Made by a program: the position numbers and the translations under genes
Shown here: positions 33,072 to 46,790 of the stretch, piece after piece
Layout of the letters: every line of letters starts with the position of its first letter
How positions within the stretch are numbered: position 1 is the first letter of the stretch
The notes under the pieces: model-generated
The model's input: only the letters and a program-made list of their open reading frames with translations
What the model was told of the DNA's origin: nothing
Databases searched by the model: none
Assembly: GCA_022113835.1 (NCBI GenBank)
Contig: JAILWY010000026.1
Span: 13,915,001-13,979,000, forward strand
DNA length: 64,000 nt
Source: Atopsyche davidsoni
Lineage: Eukaryota > Arthropoda > Insecta > Trichoptera > Hydrobiosidae
Direction of reading: 5' to 3'

Positions 33072-36070
33072 CTGCAGGTGTATCAAAAGGTATTGTATTG
33101 GTTTTACGTAACCACAGCATCTGTTTTAAAACACACATGTTGTTTTTGCAACGAGAAAGACGTTTGAATAGCTGAGATCTGAAATAAATCTCGCGTATTT
33201 GCAAAAGGCATATTTTATTAAAATCTGAATAAAACGAATGGAAAAGGTTTTATTTTGTATTTTTATATTTAATATTATGTCTTAATTCGAATGAATTGAG
33301 GTTTTATATAATTTAAAATTACTTTATTGAAATTTGGCAGAAAAAATTAAAATTCTATTAAATCAACATATCCTGATTTTTAAAACTTAAAAAAATATAT
33401 TAAAAGTACATCAATTCAATTATAAAAAGTTGTTGTCAAGATAAATAATAAGCTTCTAGATATAATAATATAAGAACTTTACTCGTCTAAAGGATATTTT
33501 GATGTTAATTTATATTGCGTGTTAGAACATCTATATGCATAGCCAAACATTTTAATGAAATAATATATATTTATGTCGATAAATTACCTAAAAATATATT
33601 GTTATTTATCACATAAAACTTTGATTTATAAATGACATTTACCTATTAATAATTAAAACATTAGTGCAGAAAATTTTGTCACGGATATAAATAAAGCCCC
33701 TTCTAGGTTTATGCATATTTTATCGGATTTATTGCCAATTTTATCGAGAAATTCAAAGCAGGTACGAATGCATCAAGTAGTGTTTGCATAAATTGTTTTT
33801 CTCGTATTAAATAATCACAAGAACAGAAATGTTCGCAAGAAACATCTGTCACCAAGCAAATAAAAAATTCAAAATGAATTGAAAGATTGAATAAAAAATT
33901 ACGAGTGATTAATTGACGTTTAACGCATACCTCAGTCTGAATATATGGATACTTAATCACATATATTATGTGCAGACGTCAAATATCTTTTATCATTTGT
34001 ATTGTGTACTTTCTCCACGTCTGTTTTTCAACAATCATTATGTATCATCGGTAAATTTAGCAAATATATGTAAACAGAAAAATCACGTAGGAAAAACAGG
34101 TTTCGTTATTAATAAAATAATTCCATGATGTCAGGAAATTAAAAAAAAATATATAGTTTAAAACAAATAAAGTAAAACAAAAAGGAAAATAATCACGTCT
34201 GAATTCTTTCTACACTGATAAAGTCAGCAAAAGTAACCGCAAGACGCAGGTAGGGAGGAGAGCGGAAGACAAACGAAAACCAAAATGGCTTCCCCATAAT
34301 CAGCAGCCATCTCGTCCAAGTCGCGCACGTATCATTAAAAACACGTAACCGAATCCCCTAATTACCGCCGGAGCCTTCGGACAATGCAGCTCTGGGGGCA
34401 GATGCGCCGGGAGATGCGCGGAAGCCTTCGCGTTTAATTAAGTTACCCTCGACTGTAATTTACATGGATCTACGGTCACCACATTCTGGGGACGAGCTTT
34501 CGTCGATTTACGCGACTCTTGCCTGCTGCTGGAAGCTTTGCAGTTAGAAATACACATCTACGAAAACTAGAACCGTACCTAATATTTAAAGTGTACACGA
34601 TAAAAAGGACAGTAATTTTTAAGTTTTTCCAAAGGATAAAATAAATTAATAACTATTTTGCAATGAAATGATTTTTATCTTGTTGTATGAAAAGTAAAAA
34701 GACACATTTAAATAAACGAGTTCACGGCCATAAAATATTAAATAAAATCAATTGTATCCCATCTGAATTATGCATTGCTTAATACACCACAAAAAATGGC
34801 ATTCATTTTTTTTGCACGCGCAAGTGCACACCTGCACAGCGAATGGCATTGCCGTGTTATCCGAGCGTAATAGTGCACGTAGTGATTGCAATTGTTGGAT
34901 GCGTCTATGGCTGAAGACCCCTGTCCAAATATGGCGGCCAGCTCGGGCCTGCTGATGGGACTGACAACACCGAAACGTCACAACAATTCTCAACACCCGG
35001 CCGGAGTCGAACCGGAGAGGACCGATTGTCTATTCCCGCCCGGTCACGTATCCGAGGCGGCGGCCGGTAATGCAGGAGAGCAGAAATTTTCAAAGGGTTT
35101 GCCTGAAACTGGTTTATGCTATTCCGATAACTACATTTACTCTGATAAATCGCATGAACCTCGCTGCAGCTTTTATAACATTAGTATTCTTAGTGATTTC
35201 GTTCTTAATTGAAGATTTGATGTTTCCTCAAATTATCAATCGCGACACAACGACTGAAATAATTTTACCTTATAGAGTACAATTCAAAATGCCTACTCAT
35301 ATACACTAAGTACGTTTACAACGGTGAAAAAAATTTCAAATGCACAAATATAAGTTTGTTTCTGGTAAAAACAAAAAAACTTATTTATCACATTTTAATG
35401 AAATCCTAATTAAGGCCGTTTGACAAGTATGCATTTTTAATACCTACAAGCAATTGGATATGTCGCCGTATAAGGATTGAAGCTGCATCGAATTTAATAT
35501 TTGCAAAATGCATGGTGTGTCATTGAAACATTGATGATGCAATAGGATTGATTGACTTTCATTGTGTTTTTACATACCCAGTTGGTGATAAGAAAATATT
35601 ACAGGTGCAATTATCTATTTAGATGTCATATAACAATACTATTCATAAATGAATAACAAAGAAAACATGCCGTGACACCATTTTTGTTACAATTGAGAGA
35701 ATATTATAAATTGTCATTTTAAATTGCACAACTAACTATATTAGATAAAGGATGAATATTGGATATTCAATACATCCACTACTTATGAAAGCTTGCTCTA
35801 TCAATATTTTTTTAAATGTAAACGATTCAAGCGTTGTTATTCTCCATATTCGACCATAATTATTAATAACCAAAGGATTTCGCCTTCTTTATATAGTTTG
35901 AAGAAATTTCAGCACAGTGCCGGTCAAATCTAAAAATTCCAAGCCGCGATATTTTTACTAAGTATATTCAATAGCAGATATATTTTTTTGAATTACGTGA
36001 AAACGATTAGCATGGTGGAATCAATACGTATATTTTTGCACATGAAGGTGACTTGTTGAAAAAATTAGAA
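33072..36070. other. AT-rich spacer with GC islands at 34210-34520 and 34860-35090
   Basis: 33200-34200 and 35200-36060 are strongly AT-rich with no signal. The island 34860-35090 is open on both strands. The plus frame at 34886-35212 (108 codons) runs from the island into AT-rich DNA. A minus-strand GGTTCGACTCC near 35003-35013 looks like a B box but has no tRNA fold around it. No gene is supported. Confidence 0.5.
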
Positions 36071-38875
36071 GGTCGTTTCTGGGGTGCTGTGTGTCACATC
36101 CATGAAAGACTGGAGCTAAATATCCGGCCGTCAAGAGCAGAGGGCAGAGCCTCGGGCGCAAGCGCTGCGCCCCTGTTAGCCCTTTGAGGCAGCCGCTCAT
36201 GAAGGGCTCATAAGACTCCCCTATGATCTATGAGTTGATTGAATGTCTATTTCAAAATTTTACTCTCACTTCATTTTGCAGCATACATCAAATCATTTTT
36301 GTCTGAAAATCAGTTAAAACTAATAAAATTGTATGTTAAAATTGTTTTAATTAAATTTTAAGCAAAAAAGTTAAATCTCAATTAAAGAAGTTCCAAAGAG
36401 ATGAGATATTTTATTCAAACACACCCTTTGTTGCTTTTTGTGTCACTGTACTTGCAAACTAACTATTTCCAATTAGTAAACGAATTTAAAAGTTTTGTAA
36501 AATAGTAGTTGAAACTAACAGAGCTAACGATAGTTAAAAAACAATATATTTTTAAGGGTATCTTTAACACTGTTCCCTAAATCTGGACCATCTCTCGTAA
36601 AGCAACCAGAGGATCCCTTAATGCACTCAGTCGCACTGTTAATTACCGATTCTGGGCTCACAAAATGCATAAACAAGCCTTGGCGCACAATGGCGAGCGG
36701 CGACATACATTCTGTCCTCCTCGTAAACAGTCTGGGGTGTAATCTCTTAGAGGGGGATGGTTGCCCTGCTCTCCTACCCCTACGATGGAGCCAAACTAAA
36801 AATTGTATTTTTAAACGAATTCATTATTTATTTTTTTATCTTAACAATACTTTGTGATATCTTTTTAATATTTACGCGTCTAATTTTTATGTATAGGAAT
36901 CTTATTAATGTATAATACTTTTGATCATTGAGTTCAATTTTGCATGTTTTTGCACCTCAGTTTCAAATTAAAAAAATATTATAATAGAAGTCCACCAAGT
37001 GCTCAGTAAGTAAGTACGTAAAGGCTCTGTGGGCATGGGTCATTTTTATTTAAAAAATGGTAAGCTTAGTGAATTAATTAATGAGGGCGCACTATCTGAT
37101 ACAATTATTGTTATCATGCAGCTGGGGTTCCCTCGCAAGTACCAGAGTTTTCATGCAGTACACCCTGGAGTGAGGGTGGCAGGGGTCGCGGGGGAGGGGT
37201 GCCGATAGTCCGGCGATACATTCCCGGGAAATCCACCTCCTTCCTACCATTATCGCCGTCCCTCTCTCTCGCCGGACTATTTCAAAGCCCATTATCATAA
37301 TTTTCGTCGGCCGTCCCGCTCGCACCCGCGCGCCGATAAGGAGGGTGCAGGCGTTTCACTCCGTAAAAATCCACCGTGATAAAATTTAAGATGCCACATT
37401 TCTGAGGTGAATGTTTTGTATTACACACATGAGCGATCCGCTAAGAGATTGATTGTAGAGGGCTTCCAACACTAAACTTTGATGACTCGGATTGTATGCA
37501 CAAGAAACAAAGCAATCAACTCCAAATCCAACGATGCCTATCACACTATACATAAAAAAAAACTCTTTTTCAATTTGATTGAAAAGCATTATTAACAATG
37601 GTGTACAATTTAATTAGGTTTGAGCATTAAAATTTGATCTGCTACTTTAGAAACGATAAAATAATTTATAAAATAAAAATTAACAGCTCTTGATCAAGCT
37701 CGGTTCCTTTTCTCACGTGGCTCATATCGCACTTAGGCATTTCGAAATCTTTGTTATTATTTTCGGATACATCACAGATAGTTTAGTGATCCTTAAACGG
37801 AACGGGCACCTCTGGACTCCGTACAAATTGACGCGGCTCGAAACAGATTCTTGCAATATCGGCCATCTGAGGAAACCGAGTATCTTAATGCGCCCGGCCG
37901 AGATACTCCGATAGGGCGCTGAAGTATGTAAATATATCGCATTCCGCCTTATCCGTACGCGGCTTTTGGTTTATTTTCTCGGTAATTGACCACTTTTTGG
38001 AGCAATAATCGTTAATCTCGATAAGAGTGTCCCTCGGCGCGGGGCGGTCTTGATTTTCCCGCTGACGGACGTTCGTTACGCCATTTTGAAAACCCAATAA
38101 AGGTGATTGGTCGGCGTGATTAAGTTTTACAGCTCGGGCCGGTCCAATTACGTATAGTGCAATTTGCACTTTGATTCTGATTTGTACTTTTTGCTTTATT
38201 CCGGCTTAACGGAGTCCTGTATAGGTAAACAGCGCCCGTAAGCGTTTATCGATTGACTTTAATGCTAAACACCCGACTAGATCGATTATCATATTTTATT
38301 TTATTCAAAACAACATCTTAAATTTTGACTAACATAATATTCTTATAAATCATATAAACGACTTCATTTTTGAGATGTAAAGCTATCCCAAGTTGCAATA
38401 ATAATAACTACTTTTCGGCTAAACAACTATGCGCTAAAACAAGAGTAACTATTAAGTCTCTAATAGTTTTAAAATGATAACGTTTGTGTCTTAATATGTA
38501 AGGTACAAATACGCCATATTTTAAAATATAAAAACACCGAGCAAGAATTAAAAAAAACGTAAAAGTATATTTCACCGTTCAATTAAGTAAGTTAATTTAA
38601 CGATGCACACAGTCTGTCTACCTGGCGCTGTGTTTATCGAAAGCCATTTCAATAATGCACCATCTTGTTTTGTGCGACTGAATTTCCTGAAAAAAGTGCG
38701 CAAAAACGGGACGCCGCCGGAAGCCGGGAGCTCTTCCCGCCGCAAGTAATGTAAAACAATAAAACCGGACGAGTGCACGGACAAAAGGTTAAGAATTTTT
38801 ATTGCAACAATTACAGAATGTAAAAAGCTCCATGTACTGATACCGGAGCCTGGAGCGCGGCTCCGTGCGCGGCTG
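36071..38875. other. Spacer with GC islands at 36090-36230, 36600-36790, 37110-37370, 37770-38110 and 38620-38875
   Basis: Five islands of 140-340 bp are separated by AT-rich DNA. Short frames over them (36621-36857 plus, 37092-37325 minus, 37690-37914 plus, 37885-38169 minus, 38572-38784 minus) are unrelated to anything I recognise and several overlap on opposite strands. No good pair of splice sites was found. Confidence 0.5.
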
Positions 38876-38923
38876 ATGGCCGATTAGCGAGGGGCTCTTC
38901 GATAACTTCGGCTAATCGGTCAT
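38876..38923. other. Imperfect hairpin in a GC island
   Basis: ATGGCCGATTAGC (38876-38888) pairs with GCTAATCGGTCAT (38911-38923) over 13 bp with one G-T pair and a 22-nt loop. It could be an inverted pair of homeodomain-like TAAT sites or a small structured RNA. The loop and the short stem argue against a typical miRNA precursor. Confidence 0.35.
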
Positions 38924-38984
38924 TTGACCTGCCAGACAACGGGAACTATGCGATGTAATTGTCCGTTTTTAAATCGAGACTTAC

Positions 38985-39050
38985 TCCTATTATTATTTAT
39001 AAGGTCGCTCCTTAGAGGGTGCAGTCGGGTTGAGTGAACTCGGGACATAC
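38985..39050 (-). other. Candidate recursive splice site with downstream cryptic exon
   Basis: Read on the minus strand: a CTAAT branch-point-like motif, a pyrimidine tract TTTTCCGTTGTTTCAG ending at 39051, then directly GTATGT. This (Y)nNCAG|GTRWGT junction is the form of zero-length recursive sites (ratchet points) known from long Drosophila introns. Sixty-six nt further on lies a second donor (AGGA|GTAAGTC, GT at 38984-38983), as in the cryptic exon often found next to such sites. One of three frames is open, starting ATG two bases in. It would require a minus-strand gene with a very long intron spanning this position, which I cannot show. Confidence 0.3.
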
Positions 39051-40263
39051 CTGAAACAACGGAAAATGTGTGATTAGTTGTGATATATAGTGAGATTGTT
39101 TGATGGAAAATTATAATACAAACATTTTATTTTTAATGAACTGTTTAGTGTTGTGACAGCTGAACTTAAAAACACCTGCGGGTCTGATCTCAAAGATCTC
39201 ATTATCAGCCACTGTTTTTTTAGTACATATTAAAGAAGAAAAATTGCTGTTGGCTCGAAGAACCAGGGATTTCTATAACTTAGATATATACAATATATCC
39301 TATATTAAAAATGTTGTTTTTATTCATTTAAAAGTATTTTTACGGTGTGCAAATGTTGAATTTAAATTTATTATTATTGTCATAAAATTATTACTACCGA
39401 TATTGTTTAAGTTTTGACTTTACAAAAACCTAAGCGCCTAGCTATCTATATGAAATTTAATTTAAAAAAGCAGCTAGCTAAGATATAAAAAATCACCTTT
39501 TTAATTTTCTTTATAAATAATTAAACTGTGATATAAATATTGTAAACATTCAGATTATTTAATAGCGAGATGTAGATATATTATTTTAGAATGATATCAC
39601 TCGGCGGATTGATTTCGTCAAATAAATACCAAGCAATAAATGTTACTAATATTTGAAAATAAAGAGTAATTATGTAGTTTTGTTAAATTAAAAAAATTAA
39701 TTATCTTTTGAAAATTTAAAAATATTTACACTAGAAAATTTCGCAATATCGAACGTATTAAATTAATATAAGACTACGGGAGCCCGTACGAAGGTGTGCA
39801 TTATCCGAAACAAAAATAATTTACATTCAAATTTCAACAAATAATTTTGCATACACAAAGCGCACCCTCCCCGGGAGGGGGTGGCGGGGCCTCCCTCCAT
39901 TGTCCGCCGCACACAGATGCAAATGCGACCCCTACATGCACGGGGCGACCGTCGCAAGGAGCCGGGGGGCGGGGGCGGGGGCGCCGGACACTTTGAACGA
40001 ATTATGACGGTCATTATTAGAACGTGGACGGAATTAAATTGCCGTGTATTCTGGCCGGGCTCTCTTATGGCCGGGCCCCCGGAGACAGGGGGCGAGCGCC
40101 CCGCCGCCCCGCCGCCCCGCCGCCCCGTCGCCCCGTCGCCTACCCCCTGCGATCGGTACAAGGATAGACGGCTATCGAGATGTGCAGTCTTGTTTGTCCG
40201 GATTTGATGAGAAAATAATGGGATTTTGCTTTTTGGAAATTAAGCGCTTTTGTGCTGCTGCAG
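39051..40263. other. AT-rich spacer, then GC island 39790-40160
   Basis: 39060-39780 is AT-rich and empty. The island contains a G-rich tract at 39963-39984 (GGGGGGCGGGGGCGGGGGCG) and the octamer repeat listed separately. Frames of 97-132 codons on both strands follow the GC-rich repeats and are not regarded as coding. The segment 40160-40260 leads into the candidate microexon. Confidence 0.5.
40097..40140 (+). repeat. Short tandem repeat (CCCCGCCG)n, second locus
   Basis: About five copies of the octamer, the last two with T for C (CCCCGTCG). It is the same repeat unit as at 20109-20158, 20 kb away, again inside a GC island and next to other G/C-run sequence. Confidence 0.85.
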
Positions 40264-40293
40264 TCCGACTTCATCTGCACAAATTGAGAATAG
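40264..40293 (+). other. Candidate 30-nt microexon
   Basis: The acceptor CGCTTTTGTGCTGCTGCAG ends at 40263 and the donor AATAG|GTATGTACTC starts at 40294, both strong. Phase 0 has an in-frame TGA, while phases 1 and 2 are open, so if real it either sits in another phase or acts as a poison exon. Unlike the 14974 and 58852 candidates it is not GC-rich relative to its flanks. Chance pairing is quite possible. Confidence 0.2.
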
Positions 40294-43200
40294 GTATGTA
40301 CTCTATTTTAATTGAATTCATACATTTTCTATTTTAATAAAAAAAATACGTTTTTACTCAGATTTGTTTAATTCTTAATAATAAAAAAATAGTTTTTATA
40401 AAAAGTATTAAGTAAGTCTCCGCAACACCTTCGTTAAAAAAATGTGGCGTTTTTCGTCACAGGTAGGCGTTAGAAGCAATTCTCGTCACAAGGAAGTCCA
40501 AACTCGTCACGAGTAAGGCTCCACGGCTGAGCATTACAATTCTAAAACCACTAAGCTCCCCCAGCCACCGGAACTGAGTGGATGAGCAGCCTCCGGGGAT
40601 TGCCGCGGACTGAAAGCTTTGCAGTCAAGCCCCATGAACCAAGAACCGATGACAATACTCGCGATCGTCTTCCACTCGCCATCGCGGAGACGGGGATGTA
40701 AAATAATCGCATCAAAACAAATACCCCACTACCTTGAAATGTATTTTTTCTAAATCTATCATTTAAATATTGTCCTTAGTTTTGTTCTTTTTTTGGTTGG
40801 CATATGATAGTTTTTTTTTACTCAAATAACAAAGCAATTCATTCGTGGAGGTGTATAATACAACATTATATGAACGAGATAATAAAAATACCTTGTTTAA
40901 AAAAATATATGACTGTGTGGTTGAAACAACACTGTTACCTATCATTTCAATGATTTTTAATGAGTTAAGAATGTTTTTTTATAATATTTAAGAATACCTT
41001 TTGAAATTTTTTTAAACTTTAAAAGTGACACATCCAAATATATCAAAAAGACACCACGTAGGTTTGAAAACGCAAAATATGTTGAAATAATTATTATTAT
41101 AGCTGCCTCTGAAGCTTAATAAATCCTGAAAAATATGTAATGCTTGTTGCAGCTTTGTAAAATGAGTAATAGTGTATAATTTAATTTTATTGAATATGTG
41201 TTAAACATAAGTTTTACCCAATAAAGTGATATTTAATGTCCAATAATATCCCGTACAGTCAACAAATGCAAAGATACCATAAAAACTTAAGCACATAATA
41301 TTTTAAAAAAATCGTACTTGGTTGATTTTTGTACACATTCAAATTATCTGGATATTTTAGACGATGAGAAATCAAAAGGAGCGTCCGCAAAGATAAAATT
41401 ATATTGGTGTTTTAGGATTAAAATATTGCTTTTATAGGCAAACGTTGTCAGCCGATAATTCGTGGCGCACCTAACAGCGATGGGACTCTGTCGGAAATTA
41501 AAATTTCTAACGCCCAATGTAGCAAATCCAACGAAATTAGAGAAACAATTAGGAAACTCGCAGTACAAAGGCTGATGATAAATATAACATTTTATTCAAA
41601 AATAATTAGAGCCGTTAGGAATTCTGCTCCATCGTCCATATTTACGACAGTCCATAACGCCAAAGAAACGAAGGCGAGTCGGCCATCCGAAACAAAAGCA
41701 AGCAAAGTTATCGTTTTATTTGCCGGAGAGTTGGTAGTATCGTTATTTTTAAGTGTCCATCCGGCAGCTGCGCGTATAAATACAAGTGAATTAACATTAA
41801 GGTTTTAATGTTGCGAGCGCCGGAGGAGATATCTTCTGCGCTAACGTGACTCCTACGTTGCCGCCATTGCTCCGCTAACGGTTGCACAGCAGAGCCTTAT
41901 CTGGCGGGGAGGCTGGCTGGGCTGCGAGCCGGAGATCTGCGCAGATTGTGAATAATTGGCGTTTCAGAGAGACTCCGATAAGCCCGAACTTTTACCAACG
42001 CCTGAATAGACAACGAAGAGAAATTTCATACATTTGTTATTGGTAAATGTTTTTTTTTATATTAGTATTAAATACATAAAAAAAACGCCATCAACACGAT
42101 GATCTACTACTTTATGTTCGGTTACTGAAAAATAAATTCAAATGGATAAAATCAAAGAATCATATACTAACTATTTACTATCGTCTTGTTACTGAAAATA
42201 CTTATTTCTCACTATTTTTTCCAGATGCTTAAAATAATAAAAATATGGGGAAAGTTAAATTGATATTAATTTAAAATTGAGTTACAATGGTATTTGTTTT
42301 CTCAGTAGAGCTTAAATTTAAGCTCATATAATATAGTTTTGTTATTTGACATTTAAGGTTTATCAATACATCAAAAGCTAGGAAAGAGTATGACAAGCAA
42401 TATAAAAATAGAAGGTGTTATCAATATGATTGATGTTAATATATACGATAGTATTTTAACTAAACAATGACTCAAATTTAACAAAAATAGTTTGTTTATG
42501 GATTAAGGCATTTTAAAACTCACACAGGTTCTGAAATAATTATAAACTCACACATTATAGTTTGAGCCTAAAGAACTTGTATTTAGATGAATTTTATGAA
42601 TTAGGGTTATATTTAAAAAAAGGTTTAATGTGAGTAATGTATTTAGCATTTAAAAATATGAAATATATCATTACTAAGAAACAAGACACTCTTGATTTTC
42701 TGCCTTTCCAAATCTCGATTTCAAAGTTAAAGGGACGCCTGTAAAAATATACGGCGGATCTAAGCCACCTTTCAGACCGAATCAGCATCACTTAAAGGTG
42801 TTTACAGCTCCCGCCTCCACCCCCGCGCGACTCCTACACTAGCAACCCCCGTCAACCTACCCTCCGGCGGGGCCCGAACTTATGGCCATATCTAACACGT
42901 TGAATATTCTACAAACAGTTAACATTAAAAAAAAAAATTCAGAAGCATTTAGTTTAAGTAAACATAGAATAATATTTTTTTTCCAAATAAAATGATTATT
43001 TAGTAAAAAAAAAAAAATGATTTCGTTTATAAATATCTTTTTTAAAGTATAAAACTAATGTTGGTTCTAGGAATAAAATAAAACAAGGAATCTTAAGTAT
43101 GTGCGTTACGCATTTCTTTAGTATTTTTTAAATTATATTAATCGTAGTAAATCAAACAAATTTACCAAAAAATCACTATCTGAAAACTATTTCTACCCCA

Positions 43201-43890
43201 AAAATCACTACAGTACTCCAAAATTCAACCCTTAAAGTTTGCGGAAATTCCGATACTTGAAATCCTCCCCCGCCGACAGACGCGCCCCCTCCCTTCCCTC
43301 CTCGGCTAAATTAATTGACGAGATGTCACATTTAATTACGTACATCATTAGGATTAGGCGGGGGATCTCCTTTGATAATGTTGACTCACACAGGGCGGGA
43401 AAGGATTGGGCGAGGCGGGGGAGGAGGCGGGGGTGTGTGAAGTTTATGTCTGGCGTCTAATGGTATTTAAAATGTTGTTTAAGTGTGTAACGTAGCCGTG
43501 TTTTTGAGAGTCAATTAGCATTAACTGGTTAATTTGTAAATGTATAGTAATTCTACATGATTAAGAGAACTTTGGAACAATGTGTACGCATGATGTTGAA
43601 GGCAACACAGAATAAACTTTATATAAGAAAAAAACTTTGACCATATTTACCTGTAAATTGTATTTTATTAATTTAATTAAACTGTAATGTATATTGTGAT
43701 AAAAGGTGCTTTATTTATTTTAATAATAATAAACTGTTGTTCGTTTATATATATACATATATATAATTTTAAACGTAAGGAATACTGAGATAGAAAGAAA
43801 AAAGTTAAAAAAAAAAACTATAAAATCTATTGAAAAATTATATTTTTAAAATAACACAAAAAGCCTGTTTAAAACGAGCAGAATAAAACC
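40294..43890. other. Spacer with GC islands at 40500-40700, 41800-41960, 42760-42890 and 43250-43450
   Basis: Long AT-rich stretches with homopolymer runs, separated by islands. The island at 41800-41960 includes TTATCT (GATA-type) motifs. The frame at 43239-43460 (73 codons, plus) is Arg-rich and compositional. (TA)n-like sequence lies at 43745-43765. No gene is supported. Confidence 0.5.
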
Positions 43891-46740
43891 CGACAATCTC
43901 GACACACCACAACCTCTGGCTGTCGTCCTCCAAATTTCCCTAAACTCACCCTTCCCGGGCGACAGCTGACAATTTGTCACTCAGTCAATCTGTCGGACCG
44001 CTTCATCCACTGGCAACCCTCGGGGACTTTATTTTTCTCCACCGCCCCCACATTTTCGGGGCTAATACTGAATTATCAGTGGCTTGAGGACTCTTTGTAA
44101 GAAAATTGGTTTTGATTGATTCGGGAGAGGGCGGCTGAGAGACGGATTTATCGAAATTGTTTTTTAGTTAGACTTTTATTGCGTGATCCTACTTGGAATT
44201 GTACAAACTGTATTTTGGGAAGTTAACGATACTCGTGAATAAAGTAAATTTGAATTTTAAAATGCCTGATGTGATTTGCAATATTTTATATTTACAATAA
44301 ACAAATTAAGTTAAATAAATAAATAATATAAGAACATGTAATATATCTGGAGTGACAATTTTTGTAATACTTTATAGTAACATCATTGGACACTGAATAA
44401 CAAATAAATAAAATCTAACAACTTAAAAAAAACAACAAATTTATTCAACGATACTTATTTTAATATATGTGTATATAGCTTTACGGGGATTTAAGCATTT
44501 TAATGATGATAAAAATGATTTACTTCTGTTTTGTAGTGTGGTGATTGGTATTTCTGAATTTCACTTTTGACCGAGTCCGTTTGAGTTCACGATATACCTC
44601 AGCTATAAAAAATCCAGAGCACCTCAAAAAGGGTGTCAATCACGCGTTAGGGGCTGCTTTTTTGTTTTCAGAGGTCATCACTCTCGCTCGTTACATTTCA
44701 TCCCTCCCGAGCAGGGGACAGGCGGCGCCAGAGCCCTCCGCTTTATTTATCTACTACACCTGTACGCCGCGGCGCGAACAGAATCATAAAGCAAAAACAA
44801 CGTCCACCGAGTCACAATCGACCATAAATATAGTCCAAAATCATCAACCAACCTAAAATAAATTACGACGACCGTAATACCCGGCAGGGGTGGGGGTTGC
44901 ATGCACTCGTATGATTGTTTTTGCCGAATTATCCATCCAGATGAAAAGAGGCGGTTTCGTTCGTCCAACGGACATTTGCATACATGATGAAATATAATTA
45001 TGCCTTTGGAATATTTCCCTTTTGATAGCGCATATCATTTAAACGAACTGCGTTGTAATTCATAGTGGCCGAAAAATAATTGGGCTTTATAAATTACATA
45101 CTTATTAAATTTGCGGCCATGTTTATGATTTATGTCATCGAGAATCACTTTCGGTCGATTGGCTTTCCATTTGAACGACGTTATTATAATTCAAACACAA
45201 AAAAATCAATGCGCTGTGCATTTAGTTTCACCAATGATTTAATTTATTGTTAAAATGAAATAAGCGACAATGAAACTGGAGTTGAATTCTATAAAGATGT
45301 TAAGTTATACATTTAAAAAATGTGAATTGACAAGGATTCGTATGACAGATATATCAATGAATAATTTGTAGATTTTATATGCATCTGCCTTGAAGTGAGG
45401 AGTTAACCTCTGCGATCAAACACCGCAAATAAGTTACATAGCTACTAATGATGCATTATAATTAGCAATCTAATGATTGCCAGCGTCATTACAAATACTT
45501 GCGGATTAATTACGTTAATTCGTATGACATAAATATCACTGAATGGGCTCGCAGTCGACCGCCATTCGCAGGCAGGCAGCCGCAGCGACAATAAAACTGG
45601 CTTTAAATTTAAATCCTGCGCATTCGTCAGGTACGAGTGGCTCAACTTGACCAGAAACAAGCGGCCGGGGTGGACCACTGTGCGCCGAGCTCGCAGGCAT
45701 TCCGGAGTCACAAAGCACGGCCACTGACGGGGTTATTTTTGGGAAATCGTGAACAGGCAAATTTTACATTGAGTTTGGTTTATTTGAGTTTATTCATAAT
45801 ATACATCGAGTGATATTTATGCATATATATACACGAATCGGCTGTCTTTGCTCGCAGGCTTGCCAGGCACTACAGAATAATTGTTTTTTTATGTTGTATC
45901 AACAGACGCAGCACTTGAAAAAACTGCGATGTTCTGAACACTATGACTTATATAATTATATTATAAAAACAATCAATCAAAATAATCATAATAAAACTGT
46001 ACATATCTAAGATTTTTAACAACAGGCCACCTTTTAAATCCTTTAATATTAGCTCATGAAGTTATAAAAATAACACCGATAATACTTTTTTTATGAGTTT
46101 CTCTTTGAAGAAAGAATTTTAGACAGTAAATATGCTACGATTTCATACGTTTTAATTTATTATATGTCATATAAAACACACTAAAAACTTTAAATAAATT
46201 CATAACTTATGCATACTCTTATATAGTCATCCCGTATGATTTTTTACCCATTTAACATCACCAAATTTCCATATAATAGATCTATCAGGTTTAGTTTTTT
46301 TTAAGCATATGAGAAATCATTTTCGTCAATACCGTAGTATTAAAAAAATACGATTGTATAATAAAATAATAATTTTTTTTAAATATTAAAGTCTTGTTAA
46401 TTAAATTATCAAAATAAAATGGGTTTTTATTTTAAATCAAAGCAAATGGAATTAATATTACTAAGTGGTGGTGCAATCGTGAAAAGCTTAAAATAGAATA
46501 AATTAATGATTTAAAAGACTACAGGCCACACAGTGCATGATATAGTTATGGAAAGTATGGGTCGCCAGGCACAAAATTCACAAAATAAACATGGAATGAC
46601 GCGGGCCACCCTGGGGTGTTTTCAGACCACAATTAATTATCATAATTCGCCGGCGGGGGCTTGTTTTTGACGCGGCGGTCCGCGGATAGATGGAGTCGGC
46701 CGCACACGTCATCGGCCGGCTAAACCCACCCTCACCCCCC
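43891..46740. other. Spacer with GC islands at 43900-44150, 44640-44970, 45540-45740 and 46600-46740
   Basis: A strong acceptor-like GCTTTTTTGTTTTCAG ends at 44671 before an island with an open frame (44545-44856, 103 codons plus), but no donor follows within it. The 88- and 74-codon minus frames at 45445-45760 overlap in two registers. 45800-46560 is AT-rich. Nothing is recognised. Confidence 0.5.
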
Positions 46741-46790
46741 ACACCCACCCCCCGCACCCACCCCCGCACCCACCCCCGCACCCACCCCCT
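46741..46790 (+). repeat. Short tandem repeat, 12-bp unit GCACCCACCCCC
   Basis: Four copies of ACACCCACCCCC/GCACCCACCCCC-type units at the edge of a GC island. The minus strand therefore has regularly spaced runs of four to six G (G-quadruplex type). It encodes a Gly/Val/Arg/Trp repeat on the minus strand, which I take as non-coding. Confidence 0.85.

Noticed and set aside
35003..35013. B-box-like GGTTCGACTCC on the minus strand
   Set aside because: A short CCGG stem surrounds it, but there is no A box, anticodon arm or acceptor stem at the right distance.
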